This document shows positions 34,432 to 44,200 of a stretch of 64,000 nucleotides of DNA, piece after piece. The stretch lies in assembly GCA_031417555.1 (NCBI GenBank), contig JANOVV010000087.1, positions 1 to 64,000 of the forward strand. The letters are read 5' to 3'. Below the pieces are notes generated by a model, which did not search any database, was not told the DNA's origin, and saw only the letters and a list, made by a program, of their open reading frames with translations. This stretch comes from JADKIH01 sp031417555. GTDB taxonomy: Bacteria; Bacteroidota; Bacteroidia; AKYH767-A; 2013-40CM-41-45. Numbering within the stretch: position 1 is the first letter of the stretch; each line of letters opens with the position of its first letter. The position numbers and the translations under genes are program-made.

Positions 34432-35325
34432 ATGAAAACAGTCCTTGTAGCTGACAAAAACGGACAATTAGGGAATCAGCTATTTCTTTTTGCACATTTT
34501 ATTTCTAATGCAATCGAAAATAATTACCGGTTATATTTTCCTGCATTCAATGAGCTTTCTGTTTATTTTGAACATGCTTCAAAAAACAATTACGGCAACT
34601 ATCCAATCAAAAGCCGAGTAAGCAGATTTAATTTTATAAACGATTGTTTTCTTTTTCTCATCCGTTATTTCGTTGCAGTTCTTTATAGAATATTTCCCGT
34701 TTCAAAATGGCATAGAGTCATTCGACTTTATCATACCTATGATATGGTTAAAGATCAAAATGAATATTATATAATGGAAAACGAAAAAGATTTTTTAAGT
34801 AATGAAAAACTTCTTATTCTTCAAGGCTGGAGATTTCGTTCACCCAAATGTGTAATTAAACATTCTGAAATTGTCAGACCGTTTTTTGAGCTGAAACCGA
34901 TTTGGAAAAAAAAGATTGCTGATTTAATAAATAAATGCAGAAAAGATTGTGACGTACTTATCGGCGTTCATATTCGCCGTGGTGATTATAAAACTTTTTT
35001 AAATGGAATATATTATTTTGATGATGAATCGTATAGGAATTATATGCTACAGGTTTCTAAATTATTTCCGGATAAAAAAATCCGGTTTTTAATTTGTTCC
35101 AATGAAATTGTTTCAATCTTAGAACCTGAGGGATGTAGTATTACATATCCCAAAGGACATTTTATAGAAGACTTGTATTCTCTTGCCGAATGCGATTATA
35201 TTATCGGCCCTCCAAGCACATTTTCACAATGGGCTTCATACTACGGGAACAAACCTCTCAAAATATTGTCTAACCCAAACGGGCCTATTCTTAGTCTCGA
35301 AGAATTTAAAGTTGCTGCTTTATAA
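34432..35325 (+). CDS. Alpha-1,2-fucosyltransferase family (GT11) glycosyltransferase
   Basis: The start is the ATG at 34432 (MKTVLVADKNGQLGNQLFLF), giving 297 aa; upstream codons in the open frame run over the divergent gene. The GDP-fucose site motif is GVHIRRGDYK, and the N-terminal GQLGNQLF and C-terminal DYIIGPPSTFSQWASYYGNKPL are the other GT11 signatures. Such enzymes add fucose to galactose on surface glycans or O-antigen. No other polysaccharide genes are next to it, which suggests an isolated decorating enzyme. Confidence 0.88.
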   Translation: MKTVLVADKNGQLGNQLFLFAHFISNAIENNYRLYFPAFNELSVYFEHASKNNYGNYPIKSRVSRFNFINDCFLFLIRYFVAVLYRIFPVSKWHRVIRLYHTYDMVKDQNEYYIMENEKDFLSNEKLLILQGWRFRSPKCVIKHSEIVRPFFELKPIWKKKIADLINKCRKDCDVLIGVHIRRGDYKTFLNGIYYFDDESYRNYMLQVSKLFPDKKIRFLICSNEIVSILEPEGCSITYPKGHFIEDLYSLAECDYIIGPPSTFSQWASYYGNKPLKILSNPNGPILSLEEFKVAAL

Positions 35326-35367
35326 TAATTTTTTAAAAATCATTTCAAGGTAATTTTTAAAAATAAA

Positions 35368-35391
35368 ACAGGCGGCCTAAAGACCGCCTGT
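35368..35391 (-). terminator. Intrinsic terminator for the small membrane protein gene
   Basis: Stem ACAGGCGG (35368-35375) and CCGCCTGT (35384-35391) with an 8-nt loop. On the minus strand the stem is followed by TTTTATTTTT. It lies 22 bp past the stop of the gene at 35413, and the opposite side has an A-tract that would serve the convergent fucosyltransferase gene. Confidence 0.85.
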
Positions 35392-35412
35392 AAAAAAAAC
35401 AAAATAAATTTT

Positions 35413-35829
35413 TTATCCGGCCGCTTTTTTTGAGGAACCCATTACCATTCCCACTACGGCACCCACAATCGTACCCATTACTATTGTTATTCCAATATCA
35501 CCCATCATTCCCTGCATCGTCATAATATTAGCCGTTCCGTACATCATAAAATCATAACCACCACCAATCAGTAATGATAATATAAAGCCTTTCTTTGCAC
35601 CATCACCCATCGAATTTGCATTTGCCCAGGATCCTACTACAATGGCAAATAAGAATCCCATAATAATATTACCAATAATTAAAAAAGGAAAATCAGGTTC
35701 GTCTTTATAAACTCCTGCTGTAGTTTGTGCTGCCATAAAATCTCTAAACAACATTCCGTACAACAACCATCCAAGAAGAAAGAAGGTCACACCACCGGCA
35801 AGTCCTCCCCAAATAATTTTTTTTTCCAT
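35413..35829 (-). CDS. Integral membrane protein, unknown, four segments
   Basis: A 138-aa membrane protein with about four hydrophobic segments rich in glycine: residues 6-26 (WGGLAGGVTFFLLGWLLYG), 47-68, 82-102 and 109-132 (IGITIVMGTIVGAVVGMVMG). The topology suggests a small membrane-embedded protein; this DUF1761-like pattern is common in Bacteroidota but I cannot fix a family. It is convergent with the fucosyltransferase gene and has its own terminator. Confidence 0.65.
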   Translation of the reverse strand: MEKKIIWGGLAGGVTFFLLGWLLYGMLFRDFMAAQTTAGVYKDEPDFPFLIIGNIIMGFLFAIVVGSWANANSMGDGAKKGFILSLLIGGGYDFMMYGTANIMTMQGMMGDIGITIVMGTIVGAVVGMVMGSSKKAAG

Positions 35830-36099
35830 GAAATTAGGTTTATGTGTTATAAGTGGTGTTTACGTATTTTTAAATGTAAGTTGTCTTTAAATCGACTCCA
35901 AATTGTTGTGTTATGAACAGGAAAAGGTTGAAAGCAATATTATTAGGATTTATGAAATAATTATCATTTTTATAATAACCGTTATATTTTGAACAATTAG
36001 GTCATCAAAATATTTTTAAATAATCAAATTATGATTTATGATTATTTATTTGATCGATGAAAATTATTCTTTAAATGCAACTAGTGTTGTCACTTACAC

Positions 36100-36279
36100 A
36101 ATAACCGACCAATAGGCAATCGGGTCTTTTTTAAAAATGCCGGCACCTTAAATAAAGGAAAAATTAGTTTCAGTTTTGAAACGAAATCGTTAAACAATTT
36201 TGATCCTTCATCCGGTATTTATTACTTAACAGTAACGGCTGGAAATTCAAAACAAACAATTAGTTTGCTTAAGAAATAA
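36100..36279 (+). pseudogene. Remnant of a T9SS cargo gene (C-terminal sorting domain only)
   Basis: In one frame the sequence reads AGTLNKGKISFSFETKSL, then PSSGIYYLTVTAGNSKQTIS and a LLKK stop at 36277-36279. SGIYYLTV followed by a short basic tail is the end of a T9SS type A sorting domain. No open frame of useful length or start codon lies upstream, and the nearest upstream frames hold stops. A perfect terminator follows at 36296, so the gene's end and terminator have outlived its body. Confidence 0.65.
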
Positions 36280-36295
36280 TAGATTATTTTTATAC

Positions 36296-36323
36296 AAAAG
36301 GAGGTCTTTTCAGACCTCCTTTT
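36296..36323. terminator. Strong bidirectional intrinsic terminator
   Basis: A 12-bp perfect stem, AAAAGGAGGTCT (36296-36307) and AGACCTCCTTTT (36312-36323), with a 4-nt loop and T-tracts on both sides. It would end transcripts of the pseudogene on the plus strand and the 1358-aa gene on the minus strand. Confidence 0.9.
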
Positions 36324-36362
36324 TTTGTTTTGAAAAAACAAATTTCTTTTGATAGATATTTA

Positions 36363-39300
36363 TTATTCTATCACTAGCCTGTTTGCCGATGTTGATTTAG
36401 AATCACTAACCTTAATTATATAAATACCCTTTGAAAGAAAAGACAAGTCAATTGTTTCTTTTAGTAAATAACTCTTTTTATTTAAAATTACCTTCCCGGT
36501 AATGTCGAGTATTTTGAAATTATTCGCCGAATTTAAATCCTGAAATTCTAATGTCACAATTCCATTTGACGGATTTGGATATAAATTGAAAACATTTGGA
36601 TGTATATCATTCTTTACTCCAACAGTAAATTCTACAAATGCACAATCTGAAGCTGAACAATTATTTGCATCGGTGACTGTTACACAATAATTTCCGCTCG
36701 AATTTGCAGTATATGTTTGAGATGTATTTGATGTTGACCATTGATAAGAATTAAAACCAGCACCGGCATCAAGTATATATGAAACAGCAGAAGTATGAAT
36801 TGTATCACCCAAATTAACCGAAGGAATTGGGTTTACTCCAACTGATACTGATACAGCATTACTGATACATTTATCATTGTATGCAAATACATAATATGTT
36901 TTAGAAACTGAAAGAATAGGAATAGTAAATGAATTGCCTGTGCCGACGAGATTTCCTCCTGTTGCTGCATCATACCATTTTAATGAATCATCAGAAGAAG
37001 CCGTTAAAACAACGGAGCCTTCACCACAACGATTTACAGAGGACGCAACAGGATTCGCCGGTATTTCATTGATTTTTGCAACCGCAGGAATTCTTTCACT
37101 CTTGCATTGACCATTATCTGCCAGCGCATAAAAAGTTGTTGTTGTCGAAATGTTAGGTGTTGTAAATGTATTTCCACTGCCAACCTGATTTCCTCCTGAT
37201 AATGCATTATACCATTTAACAGAATTGGTTGATGTTGCCGTTAAAACAAGCATACCATTACCGCAATTCTCAGAAGATGTCGTAACGGGATTTGATGGTA
37301 TTGCATTTATTGTTGCAACAGCAGGAATGCGATTACTTAAACAAACATTATCAGCAACTGCATAATATGTCTTCGTTGTTGTAATAACAGGTGTTGTGAA
37401 AGTGCTTCCGCTTCCAACCTGACTGCCTCCGGTCATAGCATCAAACCATTTAATTGGATTAGCTGCAGTAGCACTTATAGTAACTGTACCCTGACCGCAA
37501 CGATTAGAAGAAGTTGTAACAGGATCAGGTGGTGTAGATGCAATTGTTGCTACAACAGGAACGCGATTACTAATACATATTCCACTGTTGGATAAAATAT
37601 AATATGTTTTTGAAGAAGATAATACAGGCGTTGTAAATGAATTACCTGTTGCTACCTGATTTCCACCTGATGCAGCATCATACCATTCCATCGGTTTTGA
37701 CGATGTTGCATTTAATAAAACTGTGCCTGTACTGCAACGTGCCGCTGATACAGGAACAGGTACTGCAGGAATAACATTAATCGTTGCAACTGCCGGAACC
37801 CGGCTACTGGAACATCCATCGTCGGCTGCTGCATAATAAGTAGTAGTAGAAGAAATAACTGTTGTCGTATACGTATTGCCTGTCCCGATTGAACTTCCAC
37901 TTGTTGCAGCGCTATACCATTTAATTGGATTAGTTGCAGTAGCAGATAAAGTAAGAGTACCCGAACCGCAACGATTCGCAGGCGAAGTGACCGGAATAGC
38001 TGGAATGGAATTAATAGTTGCAATTGCAGGTATGCGATTACCAACACAACCATTATCAACTAATGCATAATATGTTTTTGTCGTTGATATGGATGGTGTA
38101 GTAAAAGAAGTCCCCGTACCTACCTGACTCCCGCCCGAAGCCGAATCATACCACTTTATTGTACTTGATCCTGTTGCTGTCAAAACAATTGTTCCCGTCC
38201 CACACCGGCTGTTAGAAGTAGTTACCGGATCTGCCGGAGGCGATGCAATTGTTGCAAGCGCAGAAACACGGCCACTTTTACAATTTCCATTATTTGCTAA
38301 AGCATAGAATGTAGTTGTCGATGAAATAACCGGTGTAGTAAATGAATTTCCATTTCCTAAAAAGTTTCCACCCGAAGATGCATCATACCATTCTACAGTT
38401 GTCGATGCCGTAGCATTTAATACTACCGCTCCGCTACCACAATGAGATCCGGCAACTGTAACAGGGTTATTCGGAGGGGAAAGAATTTTGGCATTAATTA
38501 CCACGCGATTACTTGTACATGTAAAATCATCTGCCTCGATGTAATAAGAAGTATTAGCCGTTAAAGAGGGAGTTGTATACGAATCGCCGGTGTGAAGTGA
38601 AGATGTAGAAGTTGAATTACCGTACCATTTAATAACATACGCAGAATTTGCATAAAGAGAAACTGTTCCCGGCCCGCAATTAAAACCATCAACCGGTGAT
38701 GGTGTTGCAAGTCCTGCTGTTATTGTTGCATTCACAGGAACGCGCGAACTCTGACAGCTTCCTCCTGACTGTGCATAATAGGTCGTATTTGAAGTTAAAT
38801 AGGATGTGGTAAAAGTTGCGCCTGTCCCAAGAGAAGTTCCTCCTGTTGAAACACTAAACCATTGTATGGCCGTTGGTGAAGATGCAGAAAGTACAACGGT
38901 TCCCGGACCACAATGAGATCCACCGGAGACTACAGGAGGAGCGGTTCCTCCAACTGTAATACTTTTATCAATATAATTATTGACCGGATATATATCATGA
39001 GGGTTACCCGTATAACAATGAAAATTAAATGTTCCCCCGCCTGACATATCTACCGTAGCTGTAAATGTCAGTGTTTTTAAAGTATTTGGTGCAACGGAAG
39101 TTGATAATGTTTGTGTTAGTGTTTGCGTAATAGCTCCTGTGATTTCAATGGTGACAGGAATTGATGTAATTGTTTTAATACCATAATTTGCTACTTCAAC
39201 TTTAATTTGTGCTGTAGGTGAACCACAAGTAGCAACGACAGGACTCATTAATTGCGTCACTGTTGTCCATGAAAGCTCATTTGTAACAACACCTGAAGAG

Positions 39301-40439
39301 TTAGTCTTAATGACCATAGCATCTTCATTATTATTATTGGAAATAAAACTATGAGTATGTCCGACGGTAATATAACCTCCATCAGAAGTTTGTTGCCCGC
39401 TGTAACCATGGTCGTGATTATTTCCGCCGAAAAATTTTTCCCATGTTTTAGTTCCGATAGCATCAACTTTTACAAGCCAGATATTCGGATTTACCCATGG
39501 ACCTTCACTGCTGGTTCCGCTTCCTACATAACCTCCATCGGACGTTGGTTCTATACGATGAAAACCATCGTTCAAAGAACCTCCATAAGTTTTCGCCCAG
39601 ATCTGAACTCCTCCTGTATCTGTTTTTACGAGGTATCCGTCTTCTCCTCCTGCTCCTGCTCCTGCCGTAGTTCCGGCAAGAATAAATCCATCACCTTCTT
39701 GAGCAAAATTTACACATTCAATATTATCTATAGCGGATGTACCGAAAGATTGAGTCCAGATGGCGTCTCCGTTTGAATTTGTACGTATTAGATAAAGTTG
39801 ATTGTTGCTTTGCCCTCCCATGATAAATCCGCCATCAGCTAATAGTTTCAAGGAGTTGGCATCATCATAGGCTGTTCCACCAAAATTTTTACTCCACAAT
39901 GTATTTCCATTCTGATCTATTTTTAAAATAAAAGCATCGTAGTACTTTGCTGGTGAAGTTGTAGTATATCCGCAGAGCACAAATTTTCCATCAGGAAGTT
40001 CAATAATATCCTGAGCCCTTTCAATACCACTTCCTCCCCAGTTTTTAACCCATTGAATAACTCCACTTGAATTTAGTTTCATATAAAAAGCATTCTCTCC
40101 GCTTCCAAAACTCCGGCTGTATCCACAGAGAATAAATCCATTATCAGCTGTTGGAAGTACTTTGTAAAAACAATCTTCTTTACTCGATGGACCATTGTAA
40201 ATCAACGACCATAATGTATCGCCATTAGTATTCATTCGTAAAACTAAACCATCCGTATCATTAGGAGTAAAATTAGACGTATATCCGGCAACAATATAAC
40301 CCCCGGAAGGAACTTCACGAACACTTCGAAAACAATCTGTACTTTTCTTCACATAAAGTTTTTCCCATGTTGCTGCATTTGAATTTTGTAAAAACAGCAA
40401 AAAGAATATACTTATTACTAATGTGAATATTTTATTCAT
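36363..40439 (-). CDS. Large T9SS type A surface protein with propeller repeats and nine Ig-like (Ig_7) domains
   Basis: A 1358-aa secreted protein. Signal peptide 1-22. Residues about 30-390 hold seven 50-residue repeats of the pattern (T/E)xDGGYIxxGxT followed by GxxxWxKxxGG, a beta-propeller. After a linker (about 400-495) come nine tandem 78-residue Ig_7-type domains (about 500-1195), each with CGxGxxxLxA, a (K/E)WYDAxxGG strand and TTxYYA. A PKD-like module is at about 1210-1280 and the T9SS sorting domain at about 1285-1358 (FNLYPNPSNGIV, SKGIYIIKV). It is probably a surface adhesin or matrix protein. The near-identical Ig repeats suggest gain and loss by recombination. Confidence 0.88.
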   Translation of the reverse strand: MNKIFTLVISIFFLLFLQNSNAATWEKLYVKKSTDCFRSVREVPSGGYIVAGYTSNFTPNDTDGLVLRMNTNGDTLWSLIYNGPSSKEDCFYKVLPTADNGFILCGYSRSFGSGENAFYMKLNSSGVIQWVKNWGGSGIERAQDIIELPDGKFVLCGYTTTSPAKYYDAFILKIDQNGNTLWSKNFGGTAYDDANSLKLLADGGFIMGGQSNNQLYLIRTNSNGDAIWTQSFGTSAIDNIECVNFAQEGDGFILAGTTAGAGAGGEDGYLVKTDTGGVQIWAKTYGGSLNDGFHRIEPTSDGGYVGSGTSSEGPWVNPNIWLVKVDAIGTKTWEKFFGGNNHDHGYSGQQTSDGGYITVGHTHSFISNNNNEDAMVIKTNSSGVVTNELSWTTVTQLMSPVVATCGSPTAQIKVEVANYGIKTITSIPVTIEITGAITQTLTQTLSTSVAPNTLKTLTFTATVDMSGGGTFNFHCYTGNPHDIYPVNNYIDKSITVGGTAPPVVSGGSHCGPGTVVLSASSPTAIQWFSVSTGGTSLGTGATFTTSYLTSNTTYYAQSGGSCQSSRVPVNATITAGLATPSPVDGFNCGPGTVSLYANSAYVIKWYGNSTSTSSLHTGDSYTTPSLTANTSYYIEADDFTCTSNRVVINAKILSPPNNPVTVAGSHCGSGAVVLNATASTTVEWYDASSGGNFLGNGNSFTTPVISSTTTFYALANNGNCKSGRVSALATIASPPADPVTTSNSRCGTGTIVLTATGSSTIKWYDSASGGSQVGTGTSFTTPSISTTKTYYALVDNGCVGNRIPAIATINSIPAIPVTSPANRCGSGTLTLSATATNPIKWYSAATSGSSIGTGNTYTTTVISSTTTYYAAADDGCSSSRVPAVATINVIPAVPVPVSAARCSTGTVLLNATSSKPMEWYDAASGGNQVATGNSFTTPVLSSSKTYYILSNSGICISNRVPVVATIASTPPDPVTTSSNRCGQGTVTISATAANPIKWFDAMTGGSQVGSGSTFTTPVITTTKTYYAVADNVCLSNRIPAVATINAIPSNPVTTSSENCGNGMLVLTATSTNSVKWYNALSGGNQVGSGNTFTTPNISTTTTFYALADNGQCKSERIPAVAKINEIPANPVASSVNRCGEGSVVLTASSDDSLKWYDAATGGNLVGTGNSFTIPILSVSKTYYVFAYNDKCISNAVSVSVGVNPIPSVNLGDTIHTSAVSYILDAGAGFNSYQWSTSNTSQTYTANSSGNYCVTVTDANNCSASDCAFVEFTVGVKNDIHPNVFNLYPNPSNGIVTLEFQDLNSANNFKILDITGKVILNKKSYLLKETIDLSFLSKGIYIIKVSDSKSTSANRLVIE

Positions 40440-41070
40440 CCTTCTAAAATTAAAATAATTCTTTTGATCGATTAGATAAATGCTTTGTAGGAAATAAAAT
40501 AATCTTTAATAAAAATCTTTAGAATACTCATTTTTACCTATACTCCAGCATTAATAAACCGCTTTATAAGATAGTTCAATGTTAATAATTTGTCAACAAA
40601 TTTGATAATAGAATACACAAATTTTACAACCATTTACCAACGCAATAAAGTGTTTCGCCAAATTCACAACCAAAAGCCTTAAAACCCTTATGAATTCAAG
40701 CCTTCTATACATATTGAATAACCCGAATTTAAATATTATTGTGGAAAAACTGTCGTTGGAGGAAGAAAAAAAGGACTTCAAAATAGATGCTTTCAGGGAT
40801 CGTTAAAGGAAAATTTAATTGGAAGGATTATAAAAGCAGAACATCAATTATTAACATGATATATTAAAGTTACATTTTCATGAAATTATTTTTCGGCATA
40901 GGTTTCTTCTATTTCTATCCTGAAAATTATATCAAAAAGAAAGAGTTGTTAAATTGTAAAATGTAAGATTACACACATTTTATTTTTATTTAGGTATGTA
41001 AATGTTTAAAAAAAATGGTCTGTCAGTTTTTTACTCATGAATTAAATCTTTTTTAGATTATTCGCCAGTT
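40440..41070. other. Gene-free AT-rich stretch
   Basis: Nothing beyond low-complexity AT-rich DNA is recognised. It separates the divergent Ig-repeat and SprB-repeat genes and should hold both promoters, but no TAnnTTTG box with a proper -33 partner was found. Confidence 0.5.
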
Positions 41071-41223
41071 TTGCGTGTAGCTTTTCTAAAAACATCCTTT
41101 AAAAACCATTCATACTACTGTAATACTGATGGAAGTTATTATGTATCTGAATACAATATTCTTCGTCTTAATTGTTATATCACCAAAAGATTTATTCAGA
41201 TTCTGAAAATTTTGAAAGATAGT

Positions 41224-44200
41224 ATGAAAAAAGGATTTCTTTCTTCAATACTGTATTTTTACTTTTTTAAAAAAGTGAACCGGAAATTATATGCCCGGAA
41301 ATTTTTATTAGTCTTTTGTTTTTCCGTTATATTATTTCCGTTTAAGTCTGGTGCAACTCATATTGGCGGCGCAGATTTAAGTTATAAATGGATTAATGGT
41401 GACAACTTTGAATTTACACTAACTCTTTACCGTGATTGTTCGGGAATAGCTGCTCCAAATTCTGTTTCAGTAAATTATAAATCCGCATCATGCGGCTATA
41501 ACCTTAATGTTATTTTAAATAAAGTTGCCGGTACTGGTTCGGAAATAACTAAACCTTGCACATCTGCTTCTACTAATTGCAATGGAGGAACTACTGCAGG
41601 AATTCAGAAATATGAATATTCAGGAATTGTTACTCTGCCTGCACGTTGCAATGATTGGATAATTGGTTATAGTATCTGCTGCCGGAACTGTGCAATTACC
41701 ACACTTTCATATACGCCAAATAACTGTTCAGGTGTACCGGCAACTTATATCGAAGCAACATTAAATAATCTTGCAACTCCTGAAAATTCATCTCCTGTTT
41801 TTACCAATGTTCCTGTTTCATTTTTCTGTATAGGACAAGAGTTTCATTACAATCATGGTGCATATGATCCTGATGGAGATTCTCTTGCATATTCATTTAT
41901 TGATCCCCGATCTGCTCCTGCGACCAATGTAGTTTTCAACGCAGGATATTCTGCAACAAACCCAATTTCTTCCGCTCCCCCGATTTCAATTGGAATAAAT
42001 GGTGATATTATCATGAATCCCACTGCACAAGAAGTTGGAGTAATGACAATTCTTGTGCAAGAATACCGCAATGGAGTTCTCATCGGATCTGTAGTTCGTG
42101 ATATGGAAGTATGGACATCTCCCTGCACCAATATTTTACCAACAGCAACAGGAATAAACGGAAGTTCTGTTTTTAATCTTGACGTTTGTCCGGGCAATCC
42201 TGTTAGTTTTAATATTAATTGTGCTGATGCAGATGTATCACAAAATGTTTCTATGAGCTGGAATAATTCTATTCCCGGCGGAACATTCATTTCGAGTGGA
42301 GGAAGCCGGCCAGTCGGTACGTTTACATGGAATCCATCTATTTCTGACGTTCGAAGTCAGCCCTATACATTTACCGTTACCGTGCAAGATGACAATTGTG
42401 CGCTTAATGGTTTTCAAACTTATTCATACAAAATAACAGTACACGATATTTCTGTTGTAGCGAGCTCAACGAATTCAATATGTTCAACTCCTGGTTCAGG
42501 TACTGCAACAGCAATATCAACGGGAGATGGACCATTTCAATATTTATGGTCGCCCGGAGGACAAACAACATCATCAATAAATGGATTGACTCCCGGCAGT
42601 TACACTACAACAATTACCAATGCCTACGGTTGCACGGCAAGTGCAACGACAAATGTTACAACGGCATCTTTTCTAAATGTATCTCTTGTTTCAAAAACAG
42701 ATCCAACTTGCTTTAATTCTAACAATGGCTCCATTTCTGTTAATGCTGCTAATGGTGCCTCTCCTTATAATTATTCCTGGTCGCCATCCGGAGGAACTAC
42801 GTCTACTGCATCCGGACTCAACGCAGGAAATTATACGGTTACTGTAACCGATGCAGGAGGATGTACTGTGTCAATGAGTACTACATTAACAGCTCCGGCT
42901 GATATCATACCGATAGTAACAGGTTCCGATTTAAAATGCAATGGCGATGGAAGTGGTTTCGCTTCTGCTTCAGCATCCGTCGGAGTAGGCACTTATAGTT
43001 ATTTTTGGTCAACAGGAGCAACCACTTCCTCTATCAATAATCTTAATGCAGGGAATTATTCTGTTATTGTTAGTGATGCAACCGGTTGCACAAATTCTGC
43101 ATCAGTAATTCTAACCGAGCCTCCGGTTTTAATTGGAAATGTAACATCTGTAACATCCGTTTCTTGCTTTGGTGGAAACAATGGATCAGGGACTATCTCT
43201 GCAACCGGCGGAATTAATCCGTATACTTATTCCTGGTTTCCTTCCGGAAATACACTTCCAAATGCTTCAGGGCTTATTGCCGGAAACTATGTAGTGACAA
43301 TAAAAGATTCTAATAATTGCACAGCTACTGTTCCAATAGTAATAAGTGAACCGGCTTTACTTACAAGTTCAATTAGTAGTTTTGGAAATGTATTTTGTTC
43401 CGGAGATACGAGTGGGTTTGCAATTGTTTCTGAAAGCGGAGGAGCCTCACCTTTTACATATTTATGGTCTCCCAACGGAGAAAGTTCTTCTTCTATTTCC
43501 GGGCTTGCTATTGGAAATTATTCAGTAACCGTTACAGACTTAAACGGGTGCAATTCTACATCTTCGATTACTATAAGCCAACCAACGCCCTTATCAATAA
43601 ATCAACAATCTATAACAGATGTTTCGTGCTTTGGAGGTTCCGATGGATCGGCATCTTTTTTATCATCAGGAGGTACATCTCCATATACATTTCAATGGTC
43701 GCCTTCAGGAGGTAATAATTCTATTGCAAATAATTTATCACAGGGAAATTATACTGTCACTTCAACGGATGCAAATGGTTGCTCTGTTTCTCAATCAATA
43801 ACTATCAATGAACCTTCTGCAATTACAGCAACAGTTAATTCAACAGGAACTACATGTTTTAATGGAACTGATGGATCAGCTACTGTAACTCCATCGGGAG
43901 GAACGGGACCTTACAGTTATTTATGGAGTCCCGGTAATTATACATCTGCTACTGTTAATGGTTTGTCGGCACAAAGCTATACAGTAACAATAAGTGATTC
44001 AAAAGCATGTTCATTTACAACAGTAGTAACAATCAGTCAACCTCCGGGAATGACATTAACAATTACAACAACAGATGCCTCTTGTGGTAAATCAAATGGA
44101 AGTGCCAGTGTTTCCGTTACAGGTGGTGCAGTTGGATATTCATATTTTTGGACACCTCTAAATTCAAATAGTGATACCATTTCAAATATACCGGCAGGAG

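Noticed and set aside
41071..41223. N-terminal extension of the SprB-repeat protein from a TTG start
   Set aside because: The extension has no signal-like character; the ATG at 41224 leads into a credible export segment.
41853..42290. Minus-strand ORF inside the SprB-repeat gene
   Set aside because: It is a shadow of the real gene, with no signal peptide and no family pattern.
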